Below are positions 9,355-18,330 of a stretch of DNA of 64,000 bases, piece after piece. Positions within the stretch are counted from its first letter, which is position 1; every line of letters starts with the position of its first letter. This DNA is from Candidatus Sulfurimonas baltica (GTDB taxonomy: Bacteria; Campylobacterota; Campylobacteria; Campylobacterales; Sulfurimonadaceae), in assembly GCF_015265455.1 (NCBI RefSeq), contig NZ_CP054492.1, positions 558,001-622,000 on the forward strand, read 5' to 3'. Under the pieces are notes generated by a model, which had not been told where the DNA came from, searched no databases, and saw only the letters and a program-made list of their open reading frames with translations. Made by a program: the position numbers and the translations under genes.

Positions 9355-9747
9355 CTATTTGTATGGAAGTATTGGAAGGCGCACATATTTTGCGTAAGAT
9401 ATTCCATTTGTTAGATTTATAACATCATAGTTCATTTTTCTAGAAAGAAAGTCAGCTAAAACTTTTGTTCTGCTCCCTGTTCTGCAGATAATAGCAAAAG
9501 TTTTTTTTGTATCAACCGCTTTGTTTAGTTTCTCTAAAAAAACTTTAAGATCATAATTTCCTTTTTCATCAAAAAGCATAATCGGAATAGAGCGCTTGAG
9601 CAACCCTGTCTCTTTCCACTCCCCCGGTGTTCTGATATCAACAATAGGTATGCTTGAGTCAACAAGCTGTTGGGAAGGATTTTCATTTGTTACGGTAGCT
9701 AAGAGCGATGCCGATAGAAGTAAAAGTGACAAGAATGTTTTTTTCAA
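9355..9747 (-). CDS. Exported rhodanese-like sulfurtransferase domain protein
   Basis: This 130-residue protein starts with a typical signal peptide (MKK, then a hydrophobic run to about residue 17), so it is expected in the periplasm. A single rhodanese domain follows, with the VDIRTPGEW segment (about 36-44) and the active-site loop CRTGSRT, whose cysteine (about residue 89) would carry the persulfide. The length matches single-domain, PspE-like periplasmic rhodaneses. It is transcribed alone and ends at a strong terminator. In a sulfur-metabolising organism a role in periplasmic sulfur transfer is reasonable, but that is inference. Confidence 0.88.
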   Translation of the reverse strand: MKKTFLSLLLLSASLLATVTNENPSQQLVDSSIPIVDIRTPGEWKETGLLKRSIPIMLFDEKGNYDLKVFLEKLNKAVDTKKTFAIICRTGSRTKVLADFLSRKMNYDVINLTNGISYAKYVRLPILPYK

Positions 9748-9777
9748 TATTTTCTCCGTGTAAGTTTGAATTTAATG

Positions 9778-9783
9778 TATAAT
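9778..9783 (+). promoter_or_regulatory. Candidate -10 element for the 9813 gene
   Basis: TATAAT lies 30 bp before the ATG at 9813, followed by TAGGTT as a weak ribosome site. No obvious -35 was found. Confidence 0.4.
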
Positions 9784-9812
9784 TATATCTATAAATAAAT
9801 AATAGGTTAAAA

Positions 9813-10181
9813 ATGGCATCTGAAAAAGCAGTAGATAACGCACAAAGACTTCGGTATATAAGAGCGCTTGAGAGGTTTCACAAAAGCATACTCTCTTATT
9901 TAATGAATACTCCGGAGCTTTCAAATGCAGGGTATGCTAAGAAGATTGAAAATTCTTTAAAAGTTTTGCAAAGAGTCGATGAAATCGCACTCTATAAGGG
10001 TGACTTGCAAGATTTGCAGAAGTTAGTTAAAAAAATTATAAGTTATAAGGAATCTGATAAAAATATAGAAGATATCAAAACTGATATTTTATATAGTTCA
10101 AATCAGCTTGAAAAAAACAAGAATGCAAGAAGATATAAAAAAGATAAACACTCCGAATCAAAGTATGATGATTGGGAGTAG
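9813..10181 (+). CDS. Small charged hypothetical protein
   Basis: I do not recognise this 122-residue protein. It is soluble, rich in lysine and glutamate, predicted to be largely alpha-helical, and has a low-complexity basic/acidic tail ending KYDDWE. It lacks signal peptide, cysteines and known motifs. The upstream TATAAT and a normal ATG support it as a real gene. It is convergent with the chemoreceptor gene, whose stop lies only 5 bp away. It could be a small adaptor or DNA-binding protein; nothing in the sequence decides this. Confidence 0.7.
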   Translation: MASEKAVDNAQRLRYIRALERFHKSILSYLMNTPELSNAGYAKKIENSLKVLQRVDEIALYKGDLQDLQKLVKKIISYKESDKNIEDIKTDILYSSNQLEKNKNARRYKKDKHSESKYDDWE

Positions 10182-10186
10182 GAGAG

Positions 10187-12085
10187 TTACCTTGACTCTT
10201 CTAGCATTTTATCTAGGAAAGTAAATAGCTCATTGGAAGATTTTTCCATCATTTCAAAGTTATTTATTATATCCTCGGAATTTGCGATTGTATTCTTCTG
10301 AGCATCCCCTTTTATATATGTTAGATTTTTATTTGCATAATCGTGAACAATCGAGTGAGGTGTTGCTATTTTAGAGTAAGAGGAAGTATTTGAAAATCTA
10401 CTTTTCCCCTTGTTGTCGTACCATTTGCCAAATCTACACTCATGAGATGTGCTTGGAGTTAAAATTTCTTTTAATGAAAGAAGAGAGTTGTAAGCACGTG
10501 ATTTATATAAAATGTGATCTAGTTTTGCAAGTACTACAAATATACTACTCTCCATTTTATATGAAAAATCAACAATTTTTTTAGAACTTTCACTTAAATC
10601 AATAAGAGTCTCTTCGAATCCGGTGATTTTTTTCGTTGACCCTTCTACTGTGATTTTCATATTGTCAGAACTTGTTTGAATGTCGTTCATATCCTGTTGC
10701 AGGGATTTTATAGATACTGAAATCTCCCCGGTTGCCTTATGTGTTCTCTCTGCAAGTTTTCGCACTTCATCAGCTACAACAGCAAATCCTCTGCCGTGCT
10801 CACCCGCTCTTGCTGCTTCAATAGCTGCATTTAGAGCAAGAAGGTTTGTCTGGTCCGCAATATCTGTGATAAGCTCAATCACCGATGTTATTTCATTTGT
10901 CTGATGTGCTATCTCCATAATGCTATGGTTGTTAATATTTACCTGCTCGCTTAACTGGCTAAGTTCATTTGTTATTTCTGATATATCATTGCGTGTTCCA
11001 TTGGCTAATTTTGCAGCCTCTTGAGTAGCAGAGGTGATAATTTCAAGTTCATTGATGTTTTCACTTAGGTTAGATGTGATTATGGAGAGTGATTCGGTTA
11101 CCTGCACGCTTTTAACACTGATTTTAGATTTAAAAACATCCCTTTGAGCACTTTCGTATTGGGACCTCATAAACTCAATGCTAGTCGCAACACTCTCAAT
11201 GGCTTTTACAAATTCACCACCCATTCCAGCCGATGAGATTTTATGTGAAAAATTACCTTTTGATGCATCGGTAATTGTCCTGTTTATCTCATTGATTAAG
11301 TCTTGTGTATGAGCTATAAGGTTTGTTACTTCCTTGCCCATAACACCAAGTTCTGTTTCTTCATTTGTATTCGTTGCTTTGTGAGAAAAGTCGCCTTTTG
11401 CTACATAACCGATTAAAGAGGTGAAATCTTTTATACCGTCTGTGATTGATTTTCTAATTAAAGTTGATAATATTAAAACAATTGAGCCAACAATAGAGCC
11501 TAGTGCAAAAACAAAATATTTAAAAAAAGTAATTAAGCCGCTAATTTCAATCGACTCACTATTTAATTCAGCTGTTTTAAGTTTTTTAAGCTTTTCAAAT
11601 GATTCTCTTGATTCATTTGCATAATGTGTTAAGTTGTTTTTATATTTGGCATATATAGCATCTTTATTATTGTTGATGTCATCTACAGATAAAGATTTTA
11701 ACAGTTTCATGGAGTTATCCAAAAAAAGCATTGTTGTTTTTTTTGCTTCACTTGTCATAGACAATGTTTTGTCTTCAGTAATAAGCTTTTCTAGCTCAAC
11801 AAAGTCAGTTCTTATATTCTCAATTGTGTCAGTAATTTTAGAAATATTTTTAGCATAGTCACCACCTAACATTATATCTCTGTTTTTTCTGCTTACGTAG
11901 TTTAAGTTTTTTTCTATGTTAAGGGTTAGTAGTTTTTCAGCCATAGTTGCATCTTTAAGATGATCGTATTTTATCTCAACATACTGCAGAGCAAAAAAAA
12001 CAAAAATAGTAGCTCCAAAAATAGTTACTGATACAAGAGTTACAAAGTAAAGCATTTGTTTTTGAATACTTGTTTTGCTAAACAT
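10187..12085 (-). CDS. Methyl-accepting chemotaxis protein with C-terminal CZB (zinc-binding) domain
   Basis: This 632-residue chemoreceptor has TM1 at about 12-30, a helical periplasmic sensor of four-helix-bundle type (about 35-185), TM2 (about 190-210) and a HAMP-like region. The cytoplasmic signalling bundle follows, with the conserved tip [20 protein letters not shown] and [18 protein letters not shown]. The C-terminal about 110 residues look like a CZB domain: [10 protein letters not shown] with downstream HSIVHDY supplies the Cys and His residues that bind zinc in that family, which in known cases sense hypochlorous acid or zinc through the cysteine. No CheR-tethering pentapeptide is seen. 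It is transcribed alone. The periplasmic ligand is unknown. Confidence 0.92.
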   Translation of the reverse strand: MFSKTSIQKQMLYFVTLVSVTIFGATIFVFFALQYVEIKYDHLKDATMAEKLLTLNIEKNLNYVSRKNRDIMLGGDYAKNISKITDTIENIRTDFVELEKLITEDKTLSMTSEAKKTTMLFLDNSMKLLKSLSVDDINNNKDAIYAKYKNNLTHYANESRESFEKLKKLKTAELNSESIEISGLITFFKYFVFALGSIVGSIVLILSTLIRKSITDGIKDFTSLIGYVAKGDFSHKATNTNEETELGVMGKEVTNLIAHTQDLINEINRTITDASKGNFSHKISSAGMGGEFVKAIESVATSIEFMRSQYESAQRDVFKSKISVKSVQVTESLSIITSNLSENINELEIITSATQEAAKLANGTRNDISEITNELSQLSEQVNINNHSIMEIAHQTNEITSVIELITDIADQTNLLALNAAIEAARAGEHGRGFAVVADEVRKLAERTHKATGEISVSIKSLQQDMNDIQTSSDNMKITVEGSTKKITGFEETLIDLSESSKKIVDFSYKMESSIFVVLAKLDHILYKSRAYNSLLSLKEILTPSTSHECRFGKWYDNKGKSRFSNTSSYSKIATPHSIVHDYANKNLTYIKGDAQKNTIANSEDIINNFEMMEKSSNELFTFLDKMLEESR

Positions 12086-12160
12086 AAAAATCCTTTATTT
12101 TAAAATACGATATTACATTAAAAATAGTATATTTTCCATTAAACTAATTAAAATTGCCAT

Positions 12161-12487
12161 TTAAATATACATAAGTTGAGAAAGAAGTATTACTATGACA
12201 ACAAGCGTAAATGGAAAAAAATGACTCTTGAATACCCAAGGGTTTATATTGAAAAGTTTTTGATTAATTCCTCTAATACCGAGCCAAGAGCCAAGAAAAG
12301 CTTTGATACTAAGCAGTATTTGAAAATATGTCATTGTGTTATCTTCAATCTTACCAAAAACTTTAGTTATCATGTACAAACCGCTAGCCACTGCAATCAT
12401 TAAAGCGTAAGGAACAACTTTCCTGACGTTTATCATAATAGCTTCTCTGGCTTTGGCATACTCTTCGTTTGTTAAAGTTTGCTTCAT
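12161..12487 (-). CDS. Small integral membrane protein (CopD/DUF2269-like), N-terminus probably longer
   Basis: From the ATG at 12487 the frame gives 108 residues with three hydrophobic helices and the segments KVVPYALMIAVASGLYM and SIKAFLGSWLGIRG. These resemble small four-helix membrane proteins often annotated CopD-like or DUF2269. The open frame continues upstream of this ATG for a clear first transmembrane helix (LIHTIHIFSVFIYGGF, then LFIDILF), without a stop but also without ATG, GTG, TTG or CTG. An AAGGA sits six bases before an ATA at 12577-12575. The true product is therefore probably about 138 residues with a non-standard start. Function is unknown; haem or copper handling is only suggested by the family name. 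Confidence 0.6.
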   Translation of the reverse strand: MKQTLTNEEYAKAREAIMINVRKVVPYALMIAVASGLYMITKVFGKIEDNTMTYFQILLSIKAFLGSWLGIRGINQKLFNINPWVFKSHFFPFTLVVIVILLSQLMYI

Positions 12488-12667
12488 CTTAGATATAAAG
12501 AGAATGTCAATAAATAAGAAGCCACCATATATAAATACTGAAAAAATATGGATTGTGTGAATTAGTGTATATGTTATGATATATCCTTGTTTTTGGAGAA
12601 TTTTAACATAAGTTATATTTTTTTTAAAGTAGAATGTTTTTATAAATTTATTATACGAAGGAAATAT

Positions 12668-14023
12668 ATGTCAATAGCAGAAGAGGATATTAAAAAATTT
12701 GAAAGAGCAGATTGTGAGCAAGATAGAGTTTTTTATCAAGCGATGGAAGAAGTTATCTGTTCTATCTCTCCATTACTAGAGTCAGATGAAAGATATACAA
12801 GACATGCTATTTTAGAGCGACTTGTTGTTCCAGATAGGATAATAAAATTTAAAGTAGTATGGATGGATGACAACCAAAATATTCAAGTAAACACTGGTTA
12901 CAGAGTTCAGTTTAATAATTCATTAGGGCCATACAAAGGTGGTTTGCGTTTCCATCCAACTGTAAATGAGGGAATTTTAAAGTTTTTAGGATTTGAACAA
13001 ATTCTTAAAAATGCTCTTACTGGTTTACCTATTGGTGGAGGTAAGGGTGGAAGTGATTTTGACCCTAAAGGTAAAAGTGATTTTGAAGTTATGAAATTTT
13101 GTTCAGCTTTTATGACAGAACTTCATAAATATATAGGACCAAGAATTGATATTCCAGCCGGAGATATTGGAGTTGGTGCTAGAGAGATAGGTTACCTTTT
13201 TGGCGAATACAAGAAGATTACATCATCTTATGAAGGTGTTCTAACTGGTAAACCTTTTATGTTTGGTGGATCACTTATGAGACCAGAAGCTACAGGTTAT
13301 GGGGCAGTTTATTTTACTGAAACAATGTTAGACATGGAAGGTAAAGAGAGTCTAGAAGGAAAAATTTGTACAATCAGTGGGGCTGGAAATGTAGCACTTC
13401 ATGCAATTGAAAAGCTTCAACAGATTGGAGCGATTCCAGTTACATGTACAGACTCAAAAGGGACGATTTACGACCCTAGAGGTGTCGACTTATGTCTTCT
13501 AAAAGAGTTGAAATTAGAAAAAAGAGCCTCTTTAGAGGAATATGTTGTAGCGCATCCAGAGGCTAAATATATACCAGTTTCTGAGTACCCAAAAGGTGGA
13601 CATGCTGTTTGGGATATACCATGTTATGCAGCATTTCCTTGCGCAACACAAAATGAACTGACTGAGATAGATGCTCAGAACCTGATATCAAATGGATGTA
13701 TTAGTGTAACAGAGGGTGCAAATATGCCATCTACACCGGATGCCATAGATGCTTTTTTGGCTCACAAAATATGCTTTGCACCGGCAAAAGCAGCTAATGC
13801 AGGCGGTGTTGCAGTTAGTGAGTTTGAGATGGCTCAAAATGCTTCAATGTCAAAATGGTCTTTTGAAAAAGTTGATAATAAACTAAAAGAGACAATGCAG
13901 CAGATATGTAAAAGAGTGGCTCTGACAGCAAAAGATTATGGAGTTGAGGGTAACTACGTTGATGGAGCGAATATTGCAGGATTTAAAAGAGTTGCTGATG
14001 CTATGATTGCTGAGGGAATATAA
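12668..14023 (+). CDS. gdhA: Glutamate dehydrogenase (NADP-specific type)
   Basis: This 451-residue enzyme interconverts 2-oxoglutarate plus ammonia and glutamate, linking carbon and nitrogen metabolism in the cytoplasm. It shows the family blocks GYRVQFNNSLGPYKGGLRFH and TGLPIGGGKGGSDFDPKGK, which contain the substrate-binding and catalytic lysines, followed by DIPAGDIGVGAREIGYLFG. The coenzyme domain has CTISGAGNVALHAIEKL. Length and blocks fit the hexameric bacterial NADP type. The ATG at 12668 is chosen because AAGGA lies six bases upstream; the open frame extends further but the extra residues have no family counterpart. Confidence 0.95.
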   Translation: MSIAEEDIKKFERADCEQDRVFYQAMEEVICSISPLLESDERYTRHAILERLVVPDRIIKFKVVWMDDNQNIQVNTGYRVQFNNSLGPYKGGLRFHPTVNEGILKFLGFEQILKNALTGLPIGGGKGGSDFDPKGKSDFEVMKFCSAFMTELHKYIGPRIDIPAGDIGVGAREIGYLFGEYKKITSSYEGVLTGKPFMFGGSLMRPEATGYGAVYFTETMLDMEGKESLEGKICTISGAGNVALHAIEKLQQIGAIPVTCTDSKGTIYDPRGVDLCLLKELKLEKRASLEEYVVAHPEAKYIPVSEYPKGGHAVWDIPCYAAFPCATQNELTEIDAQNLISNGCISVTEGANMPSTPDAIDAFLAHKICFAPAKAANAGGVAVSEFEMAQNASMSKWSFEKVDNKLKETMQQICKRVALTAKDYGVEGNYVDGANIAGFKRVADAMIAEGI

Positions 14024-14034
14024 TAGAAATTCTT

Positions 14035-15189
14035 ATGAATAGTTATTTAATCCCTCTTGGACTCAGTGTTACGAAAATAGCTATAATTATTGGGCTATTT
14101 TTATTGGTATATTTTATTCGTAAAGTTGTTTTTGATTTAATTCAAAATAGTATTTTTAAAATTAAATCACTAAAGAGTTCATCGGAAGATATTTTGAAAA
14201 GTATTAGAAAATTATCTGAAATAATGATAATTTTGATTAATGTTGAACTTGCAATTTATGTTTATAATGACTATATACCTATAGAGTCTTTAGGGGTATA
14301 CTTTAATGTCATGTATGCATTTTTAGTTACATTTATTGTTTATAGAGTTGTAAATACAGTCGCAGATATTAAGCTTAAAAAGATTGCGGCACAACAGAGA
14401 AAAATAAAAAATGAAGTAATAAATGTAGGCATTAGAGTTCTAAATGTACTTATTTGGATTATAGGATTTTTAGTTATGCTACGCCTATTTGGCGTAGAGT
14501 TAACAGCAGTTATATCTGGACTTGGTATTGGGGGTTTGGCAATAGCACTAGCATCAAAAGACTCTCTTGCAAACTTTTTTGGAACCCTTTCTATTTTGTT
14601 TAGTGATGTGTTTTCTCAGGGTGATTGGATTGAGGTTGATGGCAAAGAGGGAACAGTTGTAGAGATTGGTTTGCGTGTTACAAAACTTAGAACTTTTGAT
14701 AATGCTTTAATAGCTATACCAAACGCGGTAGTAGCAAATAAAGATGTAAAAAATTGGAATAAACGCTCACTAGGAAGACGCATAAAAATGAGTTTAGGAA
14801 TCAAGTATGACTCCAAACCTCAAAATATTAAAAATGCACTTTCAGATATTTACAATATGTTAGACAAACATCCAGGAATTGCAACGCAAAACACAAAGTT
14901 CGACCACAGTTTGAATGAGAGTAAAAAGCCAAGAATAGTTCGTTCTAAAGATGATGAACAAGGCGTTAAGAAAACACTGTTAGTATATCTAGATGAATTT
15001 TCTGACTCAAGTATAAATATTCTGGTTTACTCATTTTCAAAGACTGTAATTTGGGCTGAATGGCTAGAAGTAAAACAGGACGTTATGTTTAAAATAATGG
15101 AAATTTTTGAGAAAAATTCAATAGAATTTGCTTTTCCATCGATGTCACTTTATCATGAAAGTGGGTTAGATTTATTGGGCAAAAAATAA
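14035..15189 (+). CDS. MscS-family mechanosensitive ion channel
   Basis: This 384-residue inner-membrane channel should release solutes under osmotic downshift. Four hydrophobic helices precede the pore helix, which has the small-residue pattern GLGIGGLAIALASKDSLANF (about 161-180). The beta domain follows with FSQGDWIEVDGKEGTVVEIGLRVT and the vestibule motif IPNAVVANKDVKNW. This length matches MscS homologues with an extra N-terminal helix rather than MscK giants. It begins 12 bp after gdhA and may be read from the same transcript. Subfamily beyond MscS is not assigned. Confidence 0.93.
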   Translation: MNSYLIPLGLSVTKIAIIIGLFLLVYFIRKVVFDLIQNSIFKIKSLKSSSEDILKSIRKLSEIMIILINVELAIYVYNDYIPIESLGVYFNVMYAFLVTFIVYRVVNTVADIKLKKIAAQQRKIKNEVINVGIRVLNVLIWIIGFLVMLRLFGVELTAVISGLGIGGLAIALASKDSLANFFGTLSILFSDVFSQGDWIEVDGKEGTVVEIGLRVTKLRTFDNALIAIPNAVVANKDVKNWNKRSLGRRIKMSLGIKYDSKPQNIKNALSDIYNMLDKHPGIATQNTKFDHSLNESKKPRIVRSKDDEQGVKKTLLVYLDEFSDSSINILVYSFSKTVIWAEWLEVKQDVMFKIMEIFEKNSIEFAFPSMSLYHESGLDLLGKK

Positions 15190-15259
15190 ATCTAACCATA
15201 TATTCAGATTCTTTTGATAAAATCAACTCTTAAAAAATCAATATAAAGAACTTAAAATT

Positions 15260-15874
15260 ATGCAAAATACAAAAGCCAGAACAAATATTTACGCATTGCT
15301 TTCTCGTGTACTGCTTCAAGAACTAGATACTGAAATGCTTAAAACAATTAAAAATGACGAAAATATTTTAGATTTTTTCCCAACATTAAAAGAGTGGAAG
15401 CCATTTCAAGAGATACAAGCAAGTAAACTTTTAGAAGAGTATTTAAACCCTGACTTTGTTAATCTCTCTGTTTTACATCTTATTCCTTATGAAACTTTTT
15501 ACACTAGAGAAGACCAAAAGATTGAAACAGGCGGAGCCAACCCGGTTACAGATATTTACAGCGCTTATGATTTTATGGTTGATTACGAAGTCTCTCGCAC
15601 TATTTCGGCAGATCATATTGGTGTTGAATTGGAGTTTATGCATCATTTGGTTGAAGCTGAGTTAAAAGCTTTGGAAGAAAATGATAGTGTTGCTGTTCTT
15701 GAACTCAAAGAGGTTCAGAGAGAATTTTTAAACAAACACCTTCTTCAGTGGGCACCTTTGTACCTGATAAATATGAAGTTTGAAGCACGAACACCTCTTT
15801 ATTATGATGCTGCTGAGATGGCTTTAGAATTTTTACTAAGTGATAATGAATATTTATCAAAAGAGTTAAGTTAG
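15260..15874 (+). CDS. TorD/DmsD-type molybdoenzyme maturation chaperone
   Basis: This 204-residue all-helical protein looks like the TorD family of chaperones that bind twin-arginine leaders and aid molybdenum-cofactor loading of enzymes such as formate dehydrogenase or nitrate reductase. The supporting features are an N-terminal RTNIYALLSRVLL helix, LEEYLNPDF, the HLIPYETFYTRED segment at the position of the family Y-x-x-x-F motif, and a C-terminal half with EFMHHLVEAE. It begins a tight four-gene run with a ferredoxin, an AroE-like protein and an unknown protein. No molybdoenzyme is in the window, so its client is unknown; formate dehydrogenase is a common partner of such pairs in this phylum. 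Confidence 0.75.
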   Translation: MQNTKARTNIYALLSRVLLQELDTEMLKTIKNDENILDFFPTLKEWKPFQEIQASKLLEEYLNPDFVNLSVLHLIPYETFYTREDQKIETGGANPVTDIYSAYDFMVDYEVSRTISADHIGVELEFMHHLVEAELKALEENDSVAVLELKEVQREFLNKHLLQWAPLYLINMKFEARTPLYYDAAEMALEFLLSDNEYLSKELS

Positions 15875-15877
15875 AAG

Positions 15878-16984
15878 ATGATACAACTAAGTGCAGGTCT
15901 TTGTGTTCGCTCATTATCAAAAGATAGTGAGTGTAATAGATGTGAAACAATATGCCCAACAGGAGCAATAGTTGTAGCTGATAATCCACTGCCAAGTATC
16001 AATTTTTCTGCTTGTGTTGCATGTGGCGCATGTGACGCGGTTTGCCCAAATGAAGCACTCTCTTTAGATAATTTTAGTGCAACAGATTTTTTCTTTAAAT
16101 TTATTGAAGATGATGACAATTTAATATCTTGCAAAAAGAATGTTCCATGTATAGCAGCTCTAAATATTGAAAATATTATCTCAATGGCGGTACTTAAAAA
16201 AGAGATAGTTTTTGACATGGGTCACTGCGATGGTTGTGAGATAGCTCATAAATGCAAACCTCAAATAGAAAAAAACCATGAAGAGGCATCTTATATCTTA
16301 GAAGCTATGGAGAATCCGGCGTTTATTAGAGTTGAAGATGTTAAGTATGAAAAAGCTGATTCCAAGCAAGGTGAAACAAGCGACAGAAGAGATTTCTTAA
16401 AAAATATAAATTTAAAAGCTGTGGCAAAAACAAAACATGCATTTGAAAAAGAGATAAAAAAAGCAACAGATGAATTGGTTGAACATACTCTGCAAAAGAG
16501 TGATATAGCCCTTTTAAAACAAAAACGAATACCAGACAGAAGAAAACTGTTTTTTACAGCTATAAAAAGAGTAGAAAAGCCATCCCAGTTTCATATAATT
16601 GAAACAGATGAGATTACATTCACATCAATGAAACTGCTTGATAGTGAAAAATGTACTGCATGTCAAATGTGCTACAGAGTCTGTCCAACCGGTGCTTTAA
16701 CATCTGATGTTAAAAATTCTAAAATAGATTTTGATCCATTTCTTTGTATTAAATGCCATATCTGTCATGATGTATGTGAGCCGGATGCTATAACCCTTTC
16801 ACCCTCATATAATGTAAAAGAGTTTTTTGAACCTGCTGTGCAAAACCTCATTAAGTTTAATGTAAGAAGATGTAATGAGTGTAATGTTATATTTAGTACA
16901 AACACGGCAGATAAGTTATGCTACAGATGTAAAGCGGAAGATGAAGAGGCTCGCGAACTTTGGGGTATAACCGATGATATGTAA
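15878..16984 (+). CDS. Multi-cluster 4Fe-4S ferredoxin-type protein
   Basis: This 368-residue cytoplasmic protein has two pairs of cysteine clusters. The N-terminal pair is CNRCETICP and CVACGACDAVCP (about residues 20-56). A CDGCEIAHKCKP motif lies at about 118-129. The C-terminal pair is CTACQMCYRVCP and CIKCHICHDVC (about 258-300), followed by a CNEC...CYRC ribbon near the end that may bind zinc. It probably moves electrons for, or helps assemble, a redox enzyme. It starts 3 bp after the TorD-like gene and is followed by the AroE-like gene 15 bp on. Whether it is a stable subunit or a maturation factor is unknown. Confidence 0.85.
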   Translation: MIQLSAGLCVRSLSKDSECNRCETICPTGAIVVADNPLPSINFSACVACGACDAVCPNEALSLDNFSATDFFFKFIEDDDNLISCKKNVPCIAALNIENIISMAVLKKEIVFDMGHCDGCEIAHKCKPQIEKNHEEASYILEAMENPAFIRVEDVKYEKADSKQGETSDRRDFLKNINLKAVAKTKHAFEKEIKKATDELVEHTLQKSDIALLKQKRIPDRRKLFFTAIKRVEKPSQFHIIETDEITFTSMKLLDSEKCTACQMCYRVCPTGALTSDVKNSKIDFDPFLCIKCHICHDVCEPDAITLSPSYNVKEFFEPAVQNLIKFNVRRCNECNVIFSTNTADKLCYRCKAEDEEARELWGITDDM

Positions 16985-16999
16985 TATAGGATATTTAAA

Positions 17000-17797
17000 A
17001 TGATGAACGATGGTAATGAGATTTCTCATCATACAAAGCTTTACGGTTTTATAGGAGAGTTTGCAGGGCAGAGCAGTGTGTCCGCAAAACTAAACAAAAT
17101 ATTTAAAGCCAAGAGTAAAGATGCGATGATGATTCCTATGAACATCAGAGAAGATGATTTTTATTTTACAGTTTCTAATATGAAAAAGTCACATGTAAAT
17201 GGTGCTTTTATTTCAACTGAGTATGTCACTAATGTAGTCGAACTTTTGGATGAAAGCTCAGAGATAGTAAAGCACTCCGGCATGTGTGATATATTAATCC
17301 GTGATGGTGAAAAACTCATTGGAGATATTTTAAGTATAGAAGCCTTAAGAGAGTTTTTAAAAAAAAGAGGTGCTGAAAAAGTTGCGCTTATTGGAATAAA
17401 TCACTATGCAAAAGCTTTTGCTTTTAATGCACAAGAGTTTGAAGTTAGTTATTTTAACGATGATTTAGAGTCCTTGATGAGTTTTACAACCGATATGAAA
17501 GTGGTTGATGCTGATATCAACCGGATAGCTGATAGGATGGATGTGGACTTTTCAAGTTATGATGCAGTTATTGACTTTTCAGATATCCAAAGTTTTAACA
17601 TGGTTAATAATCTAAGTGCAACAAATATTGATTTGAAACTAAAAAAGCAGTTTTCAGCCCTTAAAACAAGAGCCCATGAACTAGAAGCTAGCTATATTGG
17701 TTTTGATGAGTTGTGTGATGAATTTAGTGAGGCTGTTTTTGAATATTTTAAAGAAAAAAAACATCTTGATTATGATAAATCAGACATGAGATTTTAA
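17000..17797 (+). CDS. Shikimate-dehydrogenase-like (AroE fold) protein lacking the catalytic residues
   Basis: This 265-residue protein follows AroE throughout its length. The N-terminal domain has KLYGFIGEFAGQSSVSAKLN, like the AroE start that carries the shikimate-binding serines, then GAFISTEYVTNVVELLD at the position of the GxNVTxPxK block. LIGDILSIEALREFL matches the GDNTDG block, and VALIGINHYAKAFAF matches the NADP-binding loop. The catalytic lysine and the NTD asparagine/aspartate are absent, and the nucleotide loop lacks its glycines. It is therefore unlikely to reduce dehydroshikimate. It lies inside the TorD/ferredoxin cluster, so a structural or maturation role is more likely. 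The AroE relation is read by eye and needs a profile search. Confidence 0.6.
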   Translation: MMNDGNEISHHTKLYGFIGEFAGQSSVSAKLNKIFKAKSKDAMMIPMNIREDDFYFTVSNMKKSHVNGAFISTEYVTNVVELLDESSEIVKHSGMCDILIRDGEKLIGDILSIEALREFLKKRGAEKVALIGINHYAKAFAFNAQEFEVSYFNDDLESLMSFTTDMKVVDADINRIADRMDVDFSSYDAVIDFSDIQSFNMVNNLSATNIDLKLKKQFSALKTRAHELEASYIGFDELCDEFSEAVFEYFKEKKHLDYDKSDMRF

Positions 17798-17814
17798 AAA
17801 AAAGGAAAATAATA

Positions 17815-18324
17815 ATGAATACAAATGATTTTAGTGATTTAAGAGCAGAGTTTGATAAGTTTGTAAAAGAGAGTTGTATAACAGACCCAGCAAAGGGTGG
17901 TGAGCCTGAGGACAGAGATTCTGGTGACAAAGTAGATGATGAACCAGTACCTCAGTTTGTTGATGCTCTAACATCTAAGCTTTTATCCCCTGCCGTTAGT
18001 GGAGTATATTTATCTAGGCTTGATATAAAAAGAGTTGCTGAGGCTATTGATGAGTCTATACCAATTAAAGAGCGTATTAAAATGGTTAGAGCTCTGTTTA
18101 GACACACGACAAAACAGCAGTATCTTAAAGATGCTTTTGCTGAAATTGATAAACATATTAATGGCCGTATTTTAATATATACTGAGCTGAGCGAGGCCTT
18201 TCCGGCGTCAAAATCTATATTTGACGAACACACAAATAAAGCTAAAAAAACTATGAGAATGTTCAACCAGATAATAGAAGACTTTGAGGAGATAGAAGCG
18301 ACGGACGACCCTATGTTTGTTTAA
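17815..18324 (+). CDS. Hypothetical protein at the end of the TorD/ferredoxin cluster
   Basis: I do not recognise this 169-residue protein. It is soluble and acidic. An N-terminal disordered stretch (about 25-45, rich in Asp, Glu, Gly and Pro) is followed by a helical domain with VYLSRLDIKRVAEAIDESIP and KERIKMVRALFRH. The start has an AAAGGAAAA ribosome site eight bases before the ATG. It begins 17 bp after the AroE-like gene, so it probably shares the transcript. A helical adaptor or chaperone would fit the context, but nothing proves it. Confidence 0.7.
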   Translation: MNTNDFSDLRAEFDKFVKESCITDPAKGGEPEDRDSGDKVDDEPVPQFVDALTSKLLSPAVSGVYLSRLDIKRVAEAIDESIPIKERIKMVRALFRHTTKQQYLKDAFAEIDKHINGRILIYTELSEAFPASKSIFDEHTNKAKKTMRMFNQIIEDFEEIEATDDPMFV

Positions 18325-18330
18325 AAATCA

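Noticed and set aside
12587-12667. Longer N-terminus for glutamate dehydrogenase
   Set aside because: The extra residues are hydrophobic/Lys-rich and unlike the family; AAGGA precedes the ATG at 12668.
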